64,000 nt of DNA from NCBI RefSeq assembly GCF_038051995.1, contig NZ_CP150290.1, forward strand, positions 5,074,001-5,138,000, given 5' to 3'. Below, in pieces: positions 53,552 to 60,758 of the stretch. Source of the stretch: Paenibacillus sp. FSL H8-0537 (GTDB taxonomy: Bacteria > Bacillota > Bacilli > Paenibacillales > Paenibacillaceae). Position 1 is the first letter of the stretch. Each line of letters opens with the position of its first letter. The translations under genes were made by a program, and so were the position numbers. The notes beneath the pieces were generated by a model. That model made no database searches, was not told the DNA's origin, and saw only the letters and a program-made list of their open reading frames with translations.

Positions 53552-54565
53552 ATGGTTACGATTTACGATATCGCTCAGCGATCCGGGGTTTCGGCGATGA
53601 CCGTATCGCGAGTGATCAATAACACAGGCCGAATAAGCGACAAGACGCGGGCAAAGGTCAAGAAAGTGATGGAGGACATGCACTATGTGCCGAACCAGAT
53701 GGCGAGAAGTCTAGTGCTCCAGCATACCCGCCTGCTGTTTTTGCTTATTGCCGATATTACGAATCCGTTTTATACGACGCTGTCACGAGGAGCAGAGGAT
53801 GCCGCTACAAAAAATGGCTACAAGCTGCTGTTCGGCAACAGCGATGAAAATTTAGAGAAGGAATCGGATTATATCCATACGATTCTAACGACGAGGGTCG
53901 ACGGCGTGATGATGGCGCCAACTGGCGACCCTTCCCTGCCCAATCTGGAGTCGCTGCTTCAGCATCAGACCCCATTCGTGCTTATTGACCGCGAAGTGCC
54001 AGGGGTTGAATGCGATATCGTTCTTGGGGACAGCAAGGAAGGCGCCCGCCAGCTTGTGGATCATCTTGTGGAGCAGGGGCATACGCGAATTATGATGGTC
54101 AACGGCTCGCTGTCGAGCTCCAGCGCCCGCCTTCGCTTGCAAGGCTACAGGGAGGCGCTTCAGCTCAATGGGCTGTCCTATGAGCCTGATTATTTATTCG
54201 AGACCAGCTTCGGCCCGCAAAATGATCTTTCTGCCATGAATGCCTGGATCGACAGCATAAACCCGCTTCCGACCGCAATCATTGCCGGAAACAACGTCAT
54301 TGCCATAGAGCTGATTCGCCTGCTCCAGCAGCGCGGCCTGCGTATACCAGACGATATTTCTATCGTATGCTTTGATGATTTTGGCCCTTATGCGGAGATT
54401 AATCCATTTGTGACCGTTGTCGCCCAGCAAGCCTACCAGTTCGGCTATCTCGGCATGCAAATGCTCATTGACCGCATCCAGAATGGCAGCGCCTCCGGGC
54501 CGTGGCGGAAAGTCGTGTTGCCTGCGGAGCTCATCGTAAGAAGCTCCGTCAAGCAGCTCGATTAA
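53552..54565 (+). CDS. LacI-family regulator of the fucose operon
   Basis: 337 residues. Helix-turn-helix IYDIAQRSGVSAMTVSRVIN, hinge PNQMARSLVLQHTRLLFLLI and a sugar-binding domain (VDGVMMAPTGDPSLPN; FVLIDREVPGVECDIVL). Divergent from fucI with a CG-centred operator between them, so probably a fucose- or fuculose-phosphate-responsive repressor. Starts at an ATG after AAGGAGC. No clear homology to the two LacI paralogues of the sucrose region beyond the family fold. Confidence 0.88.
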   Translation: MVTIYDIAQRSGVSAMTVSRVINNTGRISDKTRAKVKKVMEDMHYVPNQMARSLVLQHTRLLFLLIADITNPFYTTLSRGAEDAATKNGYKLLFGNSDENLEKESDYIHTILTTRVDGVMMAPTGDPSLPNLESLLQHQTPFVLIDREVPGVECDIVLGDSKEGARQLVDHLVEQGHTRIMMVNGSLSSSSARLRLQGYREALQLNGLSYEPDYLFETSFGPQNDLSAMNAWIDSINPLPTAIIAGNNVIAIELIRLLQQRGLRIPDDISIVCFDDFGPYAEINPFVTVVAQQAYQFGYLGMQMLIDRIQNGSASGPWRKVVLPAELIVRSSVKQLD

Positions 54566-54697
54566 GCAGCTCAGTTAAGCAGCCGAAATAAGCCGTTATG
54601 GGATAAAAATATACAGTGAGTTAGGAGTGAATAGAAATAGCGGCGGCCATGGACAGGAAATTTAGTCCTCAGCCTCCGCTATGTTAGTAAATAAGCT

Positions 54698-55750
54698 TTA
54701 ATTATTAGTCAGAGCTAGATGATCTACTATTTTTTGAGCGTCATATTTTACCCAGCCCAGCAGTGCCGACCCTCTAGAGGTTTGCCATGGCAATCCGACA
54801 AAATACAACCCTCTTACCGGCGATACTCCTTCATTATGCTTAATCTGACCATGTGAATCAAAGGCATCCGGAATATCAATCCACTGATCGTCTCGTTTAA
54901 AACCAGTAGCCCAGATGACATTTTTCACCTCGATTTCATTTCCATCCTCACCTATAACTCGGTTACCATTCGCATTCTTTATACGAGAAAAAACCTTTAC
55001 TTCTCCCTTTTTCATGAGCTGTTTCAGTTCAAAGCCATATACTTGCTCGGGCTGTTTTTTCAACCATTTACCAATCGGGCTCTGCGTACTTGCACGAAGA
55101 AATCCGAGCTTTTCAAAATACCAGAAAATACTTCGATTCATCACATGCAAGGGTTTGAAAGAAATATCGCGAGCAATAGATAGATAAACGGCTCTGTCAT
55201 CCGCCCGATCCTTGGCTAGCTCGACCGCTATTTGAGCACCTGAATTTCCGCCTCCTACAACGATTGTATTCCCTGGAATTAGTTGATTAGGGTTGATGTA
55301 CTCTGAGGAATGCAGCTGAGTGACACTCTCTGATAATAAGCTCGAAAAGGAAGGAACATTTTTCACTTGGAATGGACCCGTTCCCACGATAACGCTACTA
55401 GCCTCGATTACTCCATCTGCTGTTTCCGCTTTGAAATGCCCCTCTCTCCAAAGTCGTTTAACACGACTATTCAGCTTTATCGGCAACACCATTTTTGACG
55501 CATAGGCTTCAAGATAGTCTGCGATCTCATCTTTACTCGGCAGACCATTCTGATTTCCTTCTAAAGGCATGCCAGGCAATCCGTCATACCTCCGTGGTGT
55601 AAAGAGCTGAAGCGAGTCATAGCGCCGCCGCCAAGAACCCCCGATGGATGCTGCTGCTTCCAAAATGATAAAGCTTAAACCGCTCTTTTTCAAATAATAC
55701 CCTGTAGCCAGCCCTGCTTGTCCTGCCCCTATAATCAATACATCATACAT
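54698..55750 (-). CDS. FAD-dependent monooxygenase, ArsO/CzcO-like
   Basis: 350 residues from the ATG at 55750, 9 bases after GGAAGG; the frame's first ATG touches that site. FAD loop VLIIGAGQAGLATGYYLKK, GGSWRRRYDSLQLFTPRRY, NAD(P) loop NTIVVGGGNSGAQIAVELA and ATGFKRDD near the end: the class of single-component flavin monooxygenases annotated CzcO or ArsO. It is divergent from a metal sensor of the CadC type with operators in between, so metal- or metalloid-controlled expression is likely. The substrate is not known; ArsO proteins are found in arsenic operons. Confidence 0.8.
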   Translation of the reverse strand: MYDVLIIGAGQAGLATGYYLKKSGLSFIILEAAASIGGSWRRRYDSLQLFTPRRYDGLPGMPLEGNQNGLPSKDEIADYLEAYASKMVLPIKLNSRVKRLWREGHFKAETADGVIEASSVIVGTGPFQVKNVPSFSSLLSESVTQLHSSEYINPNQLIPGNTIVVGGGNSGAQIAVELAKDRADDRAVYLSIARDISFKPLHVMNRSIFWYFEKLGFLRASTQSPIGKWLKKQPEQVYGFELKQLMKKGEVKVFSRIKNANGNRVIGEDGNEIEVKNVIWATGFKRDDQWIDIPDAFDSHGQIKHNEGVSPVRGLYFVGLPWQTSRGSALLGWVKYDAQKIVDHLALTNN

Positions 55751-55808
55751 ATGTATCATCCTTCCAGTTACTCATTTGAGCATCCTGCTTCCAACACCGA
55801 ACAAACAC

Positions 55809-55824
55809 TCAAACATGTGTTTGA
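55809..55824. promoter_or_regulatory. ArsR/CadC-type operator 1
   Basis: TCAAACA-TG-TGTTTGA, a perfect 7-bp palindrome with a 2-base centre. CadC and ArsR repressors bind TCAAA-N-TTTGA dyads. It lies in the 142-base divergent region between the monooxygenase and the sensor gene. Confidence 0.7.
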
Positions 55825-55857
55825 TTGTTTAATTATAATATGATAAGCTAACAACAA

Positions 55858-55873
55858 TCAAACATTAATTTGA
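55858..55873. promoter_or_regulatory. ArsR/CadC-type operator 2
   Basis: TCAAACATTAATTTGA shares its left arm with operator 1 (5-bp outer arms symmetric). On the minus strand it overlaps a TTGATT -35-like box placed 18 bases from TATAAT, the probable monooxygenase promoter, and it lies 20 bases before the sensor ATG. Confidence 0.65.
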
Positions 55874-55892
55874 ATAAGGAAGTGGGCGCGGA

Positions 55893-56240
55893 ATGAAAGA
55901 TAGCTGTGAAATATATTGTTACGACGAGCCCAAAGTACGTAAGGTGCAGCATGCTTTAGTGCAGCAAAACATTCAGGAAATGGCTAAGATTTTTAAAGCG
56001 CTGGCCGATGAGACGAGGCTAAAAATCGTCTTTGCATTATGCGAGGAGGATGAGCTGTGTGTGTGTGACGTGGCAAATATTATCAATTCCTCGCTCGCAA
56101 CTACATCTCATCACTTGCGAACGCTAAAACAGCTTGGATTAGCCACCTTTCGGAAGGAAGGAAAGCTTGTGTTTTATTCCCTGAAGGATGATCACATACG
56201 CCAACTCGTTCAGATTGCGTCAGCACATAGTCAGGAATAG
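55893..56240 (+). CDS. cadC: ArsR-family metal sensor, CadC type
   Basis: 115 residues. Winged helix with ALADETRLKIVFALCEEDEL and SSLATTSHHLRTLKQLGLAT. All CadC metal ligands are present with the same spacing, shifted by two: N-terminal Cys5 and Cys9, Cys56 and Cys58 in ELCVCDV (Cd/Pb/Bi site), and Asp99, His101, His112, Glu115 (zinc site 2). It should derepress on binding soft metal ions. It is not next to a cadA ATPase; its visible divergent partner is an FAD monooxygenase. Confidence 0.88.
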   Translation: MKDSCEIYCYDEPKVRKVQHALVQQNIQEMAKIFKALADETRLKIVFALCEEDELCVCDVANIINSSLATTSHHLRTLKQLGLATFRKEGKLVFYSLKDDHIRQLVQIASAHSQE

Positions 56241-56259
56241 CTTGCAGCAACATGAGCGC

Positions 56260-56294
56260 AAAAAAAAAGGCCAACCCGTAAATCTAGTTGACCT
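56260..56294 (-). terminator. Terminator after the MerR gene
   Basis: AGGCCAAC / GTTGACCT stem (one mismatch) followed on the minus strand by a run of nine T. It may also end the CadC transcript from the other side. Confidence 0.8.
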
Positions 56295-56306
56295 GAACAT
56301 AGGCAG

Positions 56307-56708
56307 TTAGTGCGATAGCTCTATGTTTTGCGCTCTGCTTAGTGTTTTTTCTTTTTTCACGATCGTCTGCTCATATCTTTCAATTTTATCATCCATGCGT
56401 TCAAGCACCCTCTTCATTTCTTCCATTCGTGCTCTGAGCAGCTTACGTTGATCGATTAGCAGCTCTTTTCTCACCTCTTGCGTTTCATCACCCTGTTGAA
56501 ACAATCCTAAATACTCAATCAATACCTCAACCGGAAGACCTGCGCCACGCATACATTTGACAAACTCAACCCACCGGCAATCCTCCTCGGTGTAGTCTCT
56601 AAGTCCGCTTTTAGTGCGATTCACTCGTGGGATAAGCCCAATTCGTTCATAATAGCGCAGAGTATCCTGTGACAGCTCAAATTTTTCGCTTACTTCTTGT
56701 ATAAACAT
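56307..56708 (-). CDS. MerR-family regulator (AdhR-like)
   Basis: 133 residues. N-terminal MerR helix-turn-helix with wing (FIQEVSEKFELSQDTLRYYE; RIGLIPRVNRTKSGLRDY) and a C-terminal antiparallel coiled coil (RKLLRARMEEMKRVLERMDD). Cys52 sits at the same position as the reactive cysteine of B. subtilis AdhR, an electrophile and aldehyde sensor. It is downstream of the aldo/keto reductase in one operon, 73 bases apart, with AAGGAGG before the ATG. It likely activates the promoter at 57808-57838 and so its own expression. Confidence 0.85.
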   Translation of the reverse strand: MFIQEVSEKFELSQDTLRYYERIGLIPRVNRTKSGLRDYTEEDCRWVEFVKCMRGAGLPVEVLIEYLGLFQQGDETQEVRKELLIDQRKLLRARMEEMKRVLERMDDKIERYEQTIVKKEKTLSRAQNIELSH

Positions 56709-56781
56709 GACGTTCGCCCCTCCTCCTTTTAAAAAAAGAACAACTCTGATAATAGTCAGGTATTCTTATCCCCTACTAATA

Positions 56782-57762
56782 TTAAACGGCACCAATGACC
56801 GGATGAGGAACGTATGGCTCTTCCAGCGATGCAATTTCCTCTGGCGTTAATTTAATGGATAGAGAAGCTGCCGCATCCTCGAGATGAGATATTTTCGAAG
56901 CGCCGACAATCGGACCCGTGACTTGTTCTTTCTGCGCCACCCAAGCAAGCGCGATTTGAGCACGGGGAACACCGCGATTTTCGGCGATGGCTGCAACGCG
57001 CTCCACAATCAATCGATCCGTATCTGCTGTCGCATCGTATTTCGATTTCTGAACTTGATCGGTTTCGGAGCGATGTGTCTTCTCCGACCAATCACGCGTC
57101 AATCTTCCCGATGCCAGCGGGCTATAAGGAATGACACCGATTTTTTCTTCCTTGCAAAGGGGGAGCATTTCCCTTTCCTCTTCACGATAGATGAGGTTTA
57201 GATGATTTTGCATCGATACAAACTTCGTCCACCCATTTTTCTCAGCGGTATATAGAGCCTTCTGGAACTGCCATGCATACATCGCGGAAGCTCCAATATA
57301 TCTTGCCTTCCCGGCTTTCACCACATCGTGCAAAGCTTCCATCGTCTCTTCTATAGGCGTATTATAATCCCAGCGATGAATTTGATAAAGGTCTACATAA
57401 TCGGTTCCCAATCGCTTAAGGCTTTTGTCTATTTCACTCATGATGGCCTTCCGAGAAAGACCTGCACCGTTTGGTCCTTGATGCATACGGAAATGCACCT
57501 TTGTAGCCAGCACAATTTCATCACGATTCGCATAATCCTTCAGAGCCCGTCCAACAATTTCCTCGCTCGTTCCGTCTGCATACACATTGGCTGTATCAAA
57601 AAAATTAATACCAAGCTCTAACGCTTTTTTTATAATAGGACGACTATGCTCTTCATTAAGCAGCCATGGATGAACCCACCGCTCTGCTTCACCAAAGCTC
57701 ATACAGCCAAGACAAAGCTGAGATACATCCAAGCCCGTATTTCCAAGCTTCACATATTCCAT
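56782..57762 (-). CDS. Aldo/keto reductase
   Basis: 326 residues from the ATG at 57762 (GAGGA eight bases upstream). AKR catalytic tetrad: Asp and Tyr in FFDTANVYADG, Lys in VLATKVHF, His in YQIHRWDYN. NADPH-dependent TIM barrel resembling YrpG/IolS-like reductases of Bacilli. Together with the AdhR-like MerR gene it is probably an aldehyde or quinone detoxification enzyme. C-terminal end EEPYVPHPVIGAV is typical of the subgroup. Confidence 0.88.
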   Translation of the reverse strand: MEYVKLGNTGLDVSQLCLGCMSFGEAERWVHPWLLNEEHSRPIIKKALELGINFFDTANVYADGTSEEIVGRALKDYANRDEIVLATKVHFRMHQGPNGAGLSRKAIMSEIDKSLKRLGTDYVDLYQIHRWDYNTPIEETMEALHDVVKAGKARYIGASAMYAWQFQKALYTAEKNGWTKFVSMQNHLNLIYREEEREMLPLCKEEKIGVIPYSPLASGRLTRDWSEKTHRSETDQVQKSKYDATADTDRLIVERVAAIAENRGVPRAQIALAWVAQKEQVTGPIVGASKISHLEDAAASLSIKLTPEEIASLEEPYVPHPVIGAV

Positions 57763-57807
57763 TTGATCGTTCCTCACTTTCAATAAAGTACTGTTTCCTT
57801 CGTATGT

Positions 57808-57838
57808 AGTTTAACCTCTGGAGTTAGCTCCAAGTCAA
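57808..57838 (-). promoter_or_regulatory. MerR-type promoter with 19-bp spacer
   Basis: On the minus strand TTGACT, a 19-base spacer containing the dyad TGGAGCTAACTCCA, then TAAACT. The over-long spacer filled with a GGAG-CTAA-CTCC dyad is the hallmark of promoters activated by MerR-family proteins through DNA untwisting. It is 46 bases upstream of the aldo/keto reductase start. Confidence 0.85.
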
Positions 57839-57874
57839 GCGATTATATGTGCGGCCCAAAAATTGGGCACTTAA

Positions 57875-57889
57875 CCTAGTATCACTAGG
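57875..57889. promoter_or_regulatory. CCTAGT-ATC-ACTAGG palindrome
   Basis: A perfect 6-bp inverted repeat with a 3-base centre, 76 bases before the proline-rich protein gene and upstream of the MerR promoter. A regulator cannot be assigned. Confidence 0.35.
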
Positions 57890-57965
57890 CTAATGTGCAT
57901 CATACATTGCCATATAAGTTTCCATGAATGCTTTGAACAATGAAATGTAAAAGGAGTTATACATC

Positions 57966-58397
57966 ATGTGGGTTTATGTTCCTGATTTTTATTCTCGTGC
58001 GTTTGGACCGTTTGGAATTCCAGGGCCTTCAATGCCACCGCCAATCGTTCCTCCTTTTTTCCCTCAACCAGGCATGCCAACATTCCCAAGCACGCAGCCT
58101 CCCGTTCAACCACCTAATCAAGGAGGTCCTCCTGCTTTCGCTCCGCCTTCTACGATTCCACCAAGACCACCACAATTGCCACCGGGAGCTACCGCGTTAA
58201 TAGATTCAGGTGCAATTGCTGGCTGTCGAAACAAATTCACGTATATTTGGCAAAGCAATGGCGCTTCCTACTGGATGTTTATTACTTTCGTTGGGCCAAA
58301 TTCAATCGCTGGCTGGCGCTGGGTAGGACCCGGAGTTGGCTGGATAAATTTTGGGCTTGATCTTAGATTTGTGGACTCGAGTGTCTGCGTCCCTTGA
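57966..58397 (+). CDS. Proline-rich small protein with conserved aromatic C-terminal domain
   Basis: 143 residues. Residues 13-75 are rich in Pro, Gly and Phe (for example PPPIVPPFFPQPGMPTFPST), followed by a compact C-terminal domain of about 70 residues (ALIDSGAIAGCRNKFTYIWQ, then WMFITFVGPNSIAGWRWVGP and WINFGLDLRFVDS). Related proteins are common in spore-forming Bacilli and are sometimes labelled transporter without basis. Two Cys near each end of the domain may form a disulfide. No signal peptide; a spore coat or surface role is a guess. AAGGAG lies 9 bases before the ATG. Confidence 0.7.
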   Translation: MWVYVPDFYSRAFGPFGIPGPSMPPPIVPPFFPQPGMPTFPSTQPPVQPPNQGGPPAFAPPSTIPPRPPQLPPGATALIDSGAIAGCRNKFTYIWQSNGASYWMFITFVGPNSIAGWRWVGPGVGWINFGLDLRFVDSSVCVP

Positions 58398-58449
58398 TAT
58401 CAGGAATTTTCAAGATTGGAATGGAATAATTGGAACGCAATAGATTGGA

Positions 58450-58480
58450 AAAGGAGCTGCGCACGCAGCTCCTTTGATTT
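58450..58480 (+). terminator. Terminator after the proline-rich protein gene
   Basis: A perfect 11-bp stem AAAGGAGCTGC / GCAGCTCCTTT with a GCAC loop and T-rich tail on the plus strand. It also faces the convergent SDR gene. Confidence 0.88.
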
Positions 58481-58517
58481 TATTCACTATGAAAATCAGT
58501 TCTCGGCTAGGCCATTT

Positions 58518-59312
58518 TTAAAAAATAGTCGGCACCATTCCCCCATCCATGCGGATCGGGGAACCTTTAAAGGCAGATGCATAAGGACTGCATACAAATG
58601 CAGCTAGCCTGCCAATTTCATTAGGCCTAATAAATCGCTGTATTTCCGATTGAGGCAAAAAACCTGCCATAAATTTTTTCTCTTTTTCTGAAAAGGTCAA
58701 GCCTTCGTCAGGGTACATGCTATCAATAATTTGATGCACTTGTTCAGAGAGTGTCGGTCCTGGCATTATCGTATTGACCGTAACTTCTGTTCCTGTCGTT
58801 AGTTTAGACAAGCTTTTGGACAATGATAACAGCATGGATTTAGTCATCGCATACTGAGGCATCAGGCCTGAAGGCATGACGGCTTCTTCACTCGCAATAA
58901 AGATAATGCGGCCGTCATTATTTCCCAGCATTTTAGGCAAATAAAATTTGGTTAAGCCATTTGCTGCAAGAACATTCGTACGAAAGTATTTTTCCCAAAC
59001 CTCATCGTTGACGTCCTCATATTTCATGATTTCATAAACACCCATATTATTGACCAGAATATCAACGCTTGGGTATTTTTCAAACAAAGCCTCTCGCTGC
59101 CCACTGTCCACAATATCGGCTGTAGCATTTTGAGGAGAGGTAGCCGGGAAAGCTGACTTTATTTCATCTACCGTTCGTTCTACCTCCTCATCATTGCGTC
59201 CATTAATGAGGACATGAACCCCTTCCCTGGCAAGCTCAATGGCAATGGCCTTGCCGATGCCCTTCGTTGATCCTGTTACTAAAGCTGTCTTATTGTTTAA
59301 TCCCATATCCAT
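58518..59312 (-). CDS. Short-chain dehydrogenase/reductase
   Basis: 264 residues from the ATG at 59312 (GGAGAA 8 bases upstream). Classical SDR: nucleotide loop TGSTKGIGKAIA, NNMGVYE, active-site Ser in IFIASEEAV and the YxxxK pair in PQYAMTKSM, C-terminal AFKGSPIRMDGGMVPTIF. NAD(P)-dependent oxidoreductase of unknown substrate. It follows an AraC regulator on the same strand, a common pairing in which the AraC protein controls the SDR. Confidence 0.88.
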   Translation of the reverse strand: MDMGLNNKTALVTGSTKGIGKAIAIELAREGVHVLINGRNDEEVERTVDEIKSAFPATSPQNATADIVDSGQREALFEKYPSVDILVNNMGVYEIMKYEDVNDEVWEKYFRTNVLAANGLTKFYLPKMLGNNDGRIIFIASEEAVMPSGLMPQYAMTKSMLLSLSKSLSKLTTGTEVTVNTIMPGPTLSEQVHQIIDSMYPDEGLTFSEKEKKFMAGFLPQSEIQRFIRPNEIGRLAAFVCSPYASAFKGSPIRMDGGMVPTIF

Positions 59313-59328
59313 CTTGCATTTCTCCATT

Positions 59329-59517
59329 TCATTTACGTATTATGTTGGCGAGCTTATCAGCAGTCATTTTTGCAACAATCCCTTGCTTACGGATAGTCAT
59401 TATATTACCTTGTCTGATTTGCTCAGTAACTAGCCTATTGCGCCAACCTTCTTGCTTAACACGCCAAATGATAAAAGCCCAGTATTTGCGAGCTTTCTGG
59501 AGAAAATGGTGGAGCAT
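59329..59517 (-). CDS. Possible small protein between AraC and SDR genes
   Basis: 62 residues, basic (FIIWRVKQEGWRNRLVTEQI), filling the gap between the AraC stop and the SDR start. There is no ribosome site before the ATG and I recognise no family. It may be a chance frame or a decayed piece; it is listed because it fills the intercistronic space on the operon strand. Confidence 0.25.
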   Translation of the reverse strand: MLHHFLQKARKYWAFIIWRVKQEGWRNRLVTEQIRQGNIMTIRKQGIVAKMTADKLANIIRK

Positions 59518-59520
59518 GGT

Positions 59521-60549
59521 TCAGGTATGGAAAGATAGTGCATTTGAACCTAGATGTTCGGCACGCCAATTTGAAGGCGTATCCCCTTCCCAAAGGCGGA
59601 AGGCACGGTAGAACGAATTCTGGTCTTCATAGCCAATCAAGTAAGCCACTTCTTTAATTTCGAGCGATGGGTCTGCCAAGTACTCTCGTGCCTGCTCATG
59701 TCTAGCTTGTGTCAACAACTGCTTAAAGCTCGTGTTCTCATCTGTTAGCCGGCGCTGCAAGGTACGCTCGCTAATGCTAAGCTCCTTCGCAACAGCCTGA
59801 ATATCGGGACGCCCTCCTGTGAGGCTGCGTTTCATGATCCATTTGACCGTCTTGGTCATGGACTGGCTATGCTGGTGTTCATCAAGCGAACGATCTAGTG
59901 CAGGGGTCAGAATCTCCAACAGCTCTTCGTTGTACGATATAAAGGAACGGTCCAAATCTTTTCGATGCAGCGTCAATCGATTGCCTGCAGCACCAATCCG
60001 GATTGGACAGCCGAAATAAGCTTCTAGCGCCTGTACATCGCCCATTGTGCTCGAAAATTCGACAAGCTGCGCCGTCAAAGGCTGGCCTGTGCCCCGGCGC
60101 CCAAGCTCCAGAAGAAAGGCCAGCGTGACACCAACCAGCATCGGCGGGCCGACTTGCTCCGCATTTCGCCATTCCAGTTCGATTGTACAGCGCTCTCCCT
60201 CCTCGGCCATACGCAAGCTTTCAGGGGGACAAAGCTGCTTGTACCGAGCCATTCGGTTTAGAGCATCGCGATAGTCGCGAGCATGGTAAGGGGCTAGGAC
60301 AGTCGGTGGATACTTCGCTGTTTCAAAGGCAGTCGCAAGCTTAATGATTCCTATCGCTGTGTCACCAATGAGATCGGAATAAGCCCGCCAAATCGCGAAA
60401 TATTGATCTGTAGTAACGAACGGCTCAGTCCTTATGCTGAGCGGCAGTCGCGCTATGCGTGCTATATCCTGGGCGGCGATCCCCAGTTGATGCACCCCCT
60501 CCCAAAAGCCTGGCGGGATTTTAATGCGGTTTGAGATCTCAGTCTTCAT
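59521..60549 (-). CDS. AraC-family regulator (OruR/ArgR-like, PF12625 type)
   Basis: 342 residues. The long N-terminal domain (residues 15-205, FWEGVHQLGIAAQDIARIA and so on) is the arabinose-binding-domain-unrelated type found in OruR and many AraC proteins near SDRs. C-terminal double helix-turn-helix: PDIQAVAKELSISERTLQRR; LEIKEVAYLIGYEDQNSFYR. Lies upstream of the SDR gene on the same strand and probably controls it. The ATG follows AAAGGAG. Confidence 0.85.
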   Translation of the reverse strand: MKTEISNRIKIPPGFWEGVHQLGIAAQDIARIARLPLSIRTEPFVTTDQYFAIWRAYSDLIGDTAIGIIKLATAFETAKYPPTVLAPYHARDYRDALNRMARYKQLCPPESLRMAEEGERCTIELEWRNAEQVGPPMLVGVTLAFLLELGRRGTGQPLTAQLVEFSSTMGDVQALEAYFGCPIRIGAAGNRLTLHRKDLDRSFISYNEELLEILTPALDRSLDEHQHSQSMTKTVKWIMKRSLTGGRPDIQAVAKELSISERTLQRRLTDENTSFKQLLTQARHEQAREYLADPSLEIKEVAYLIGYEDQNSFYRAFRLWEGDTPSNWRAEHLGSNALSFHT

Positions 60550-60654
60550 TAATAGGGCACTCCTTTAACTGCTTACCTGCTCAAACTATGTTAAGTACAT
60601 TAAACAACACTTGAGACTGTTCCGTCTAATCTGCCTATGCAGCCCCCATATAGA

Positions 60655-60698
60655 CAAAAACCTTCAGCACCTCGCGGGTAGGCGCGAGACTGAAGGTT
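60655..60698 (-). terminator. Terminator after the sensor kinase
   Basis: AACCTTCAG / CTGAAGGTT outer stem and CTCGCG / CGCGAG inner stem, with a T run on the minus strand. Confidence 0.85.
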
Positions 60699-60758
60699 AC
60701 AAAGAACAGCATTAGCCAAGCAAGCTGCGCTTAGTATGAATGAGGGAACAGGGCAAAA

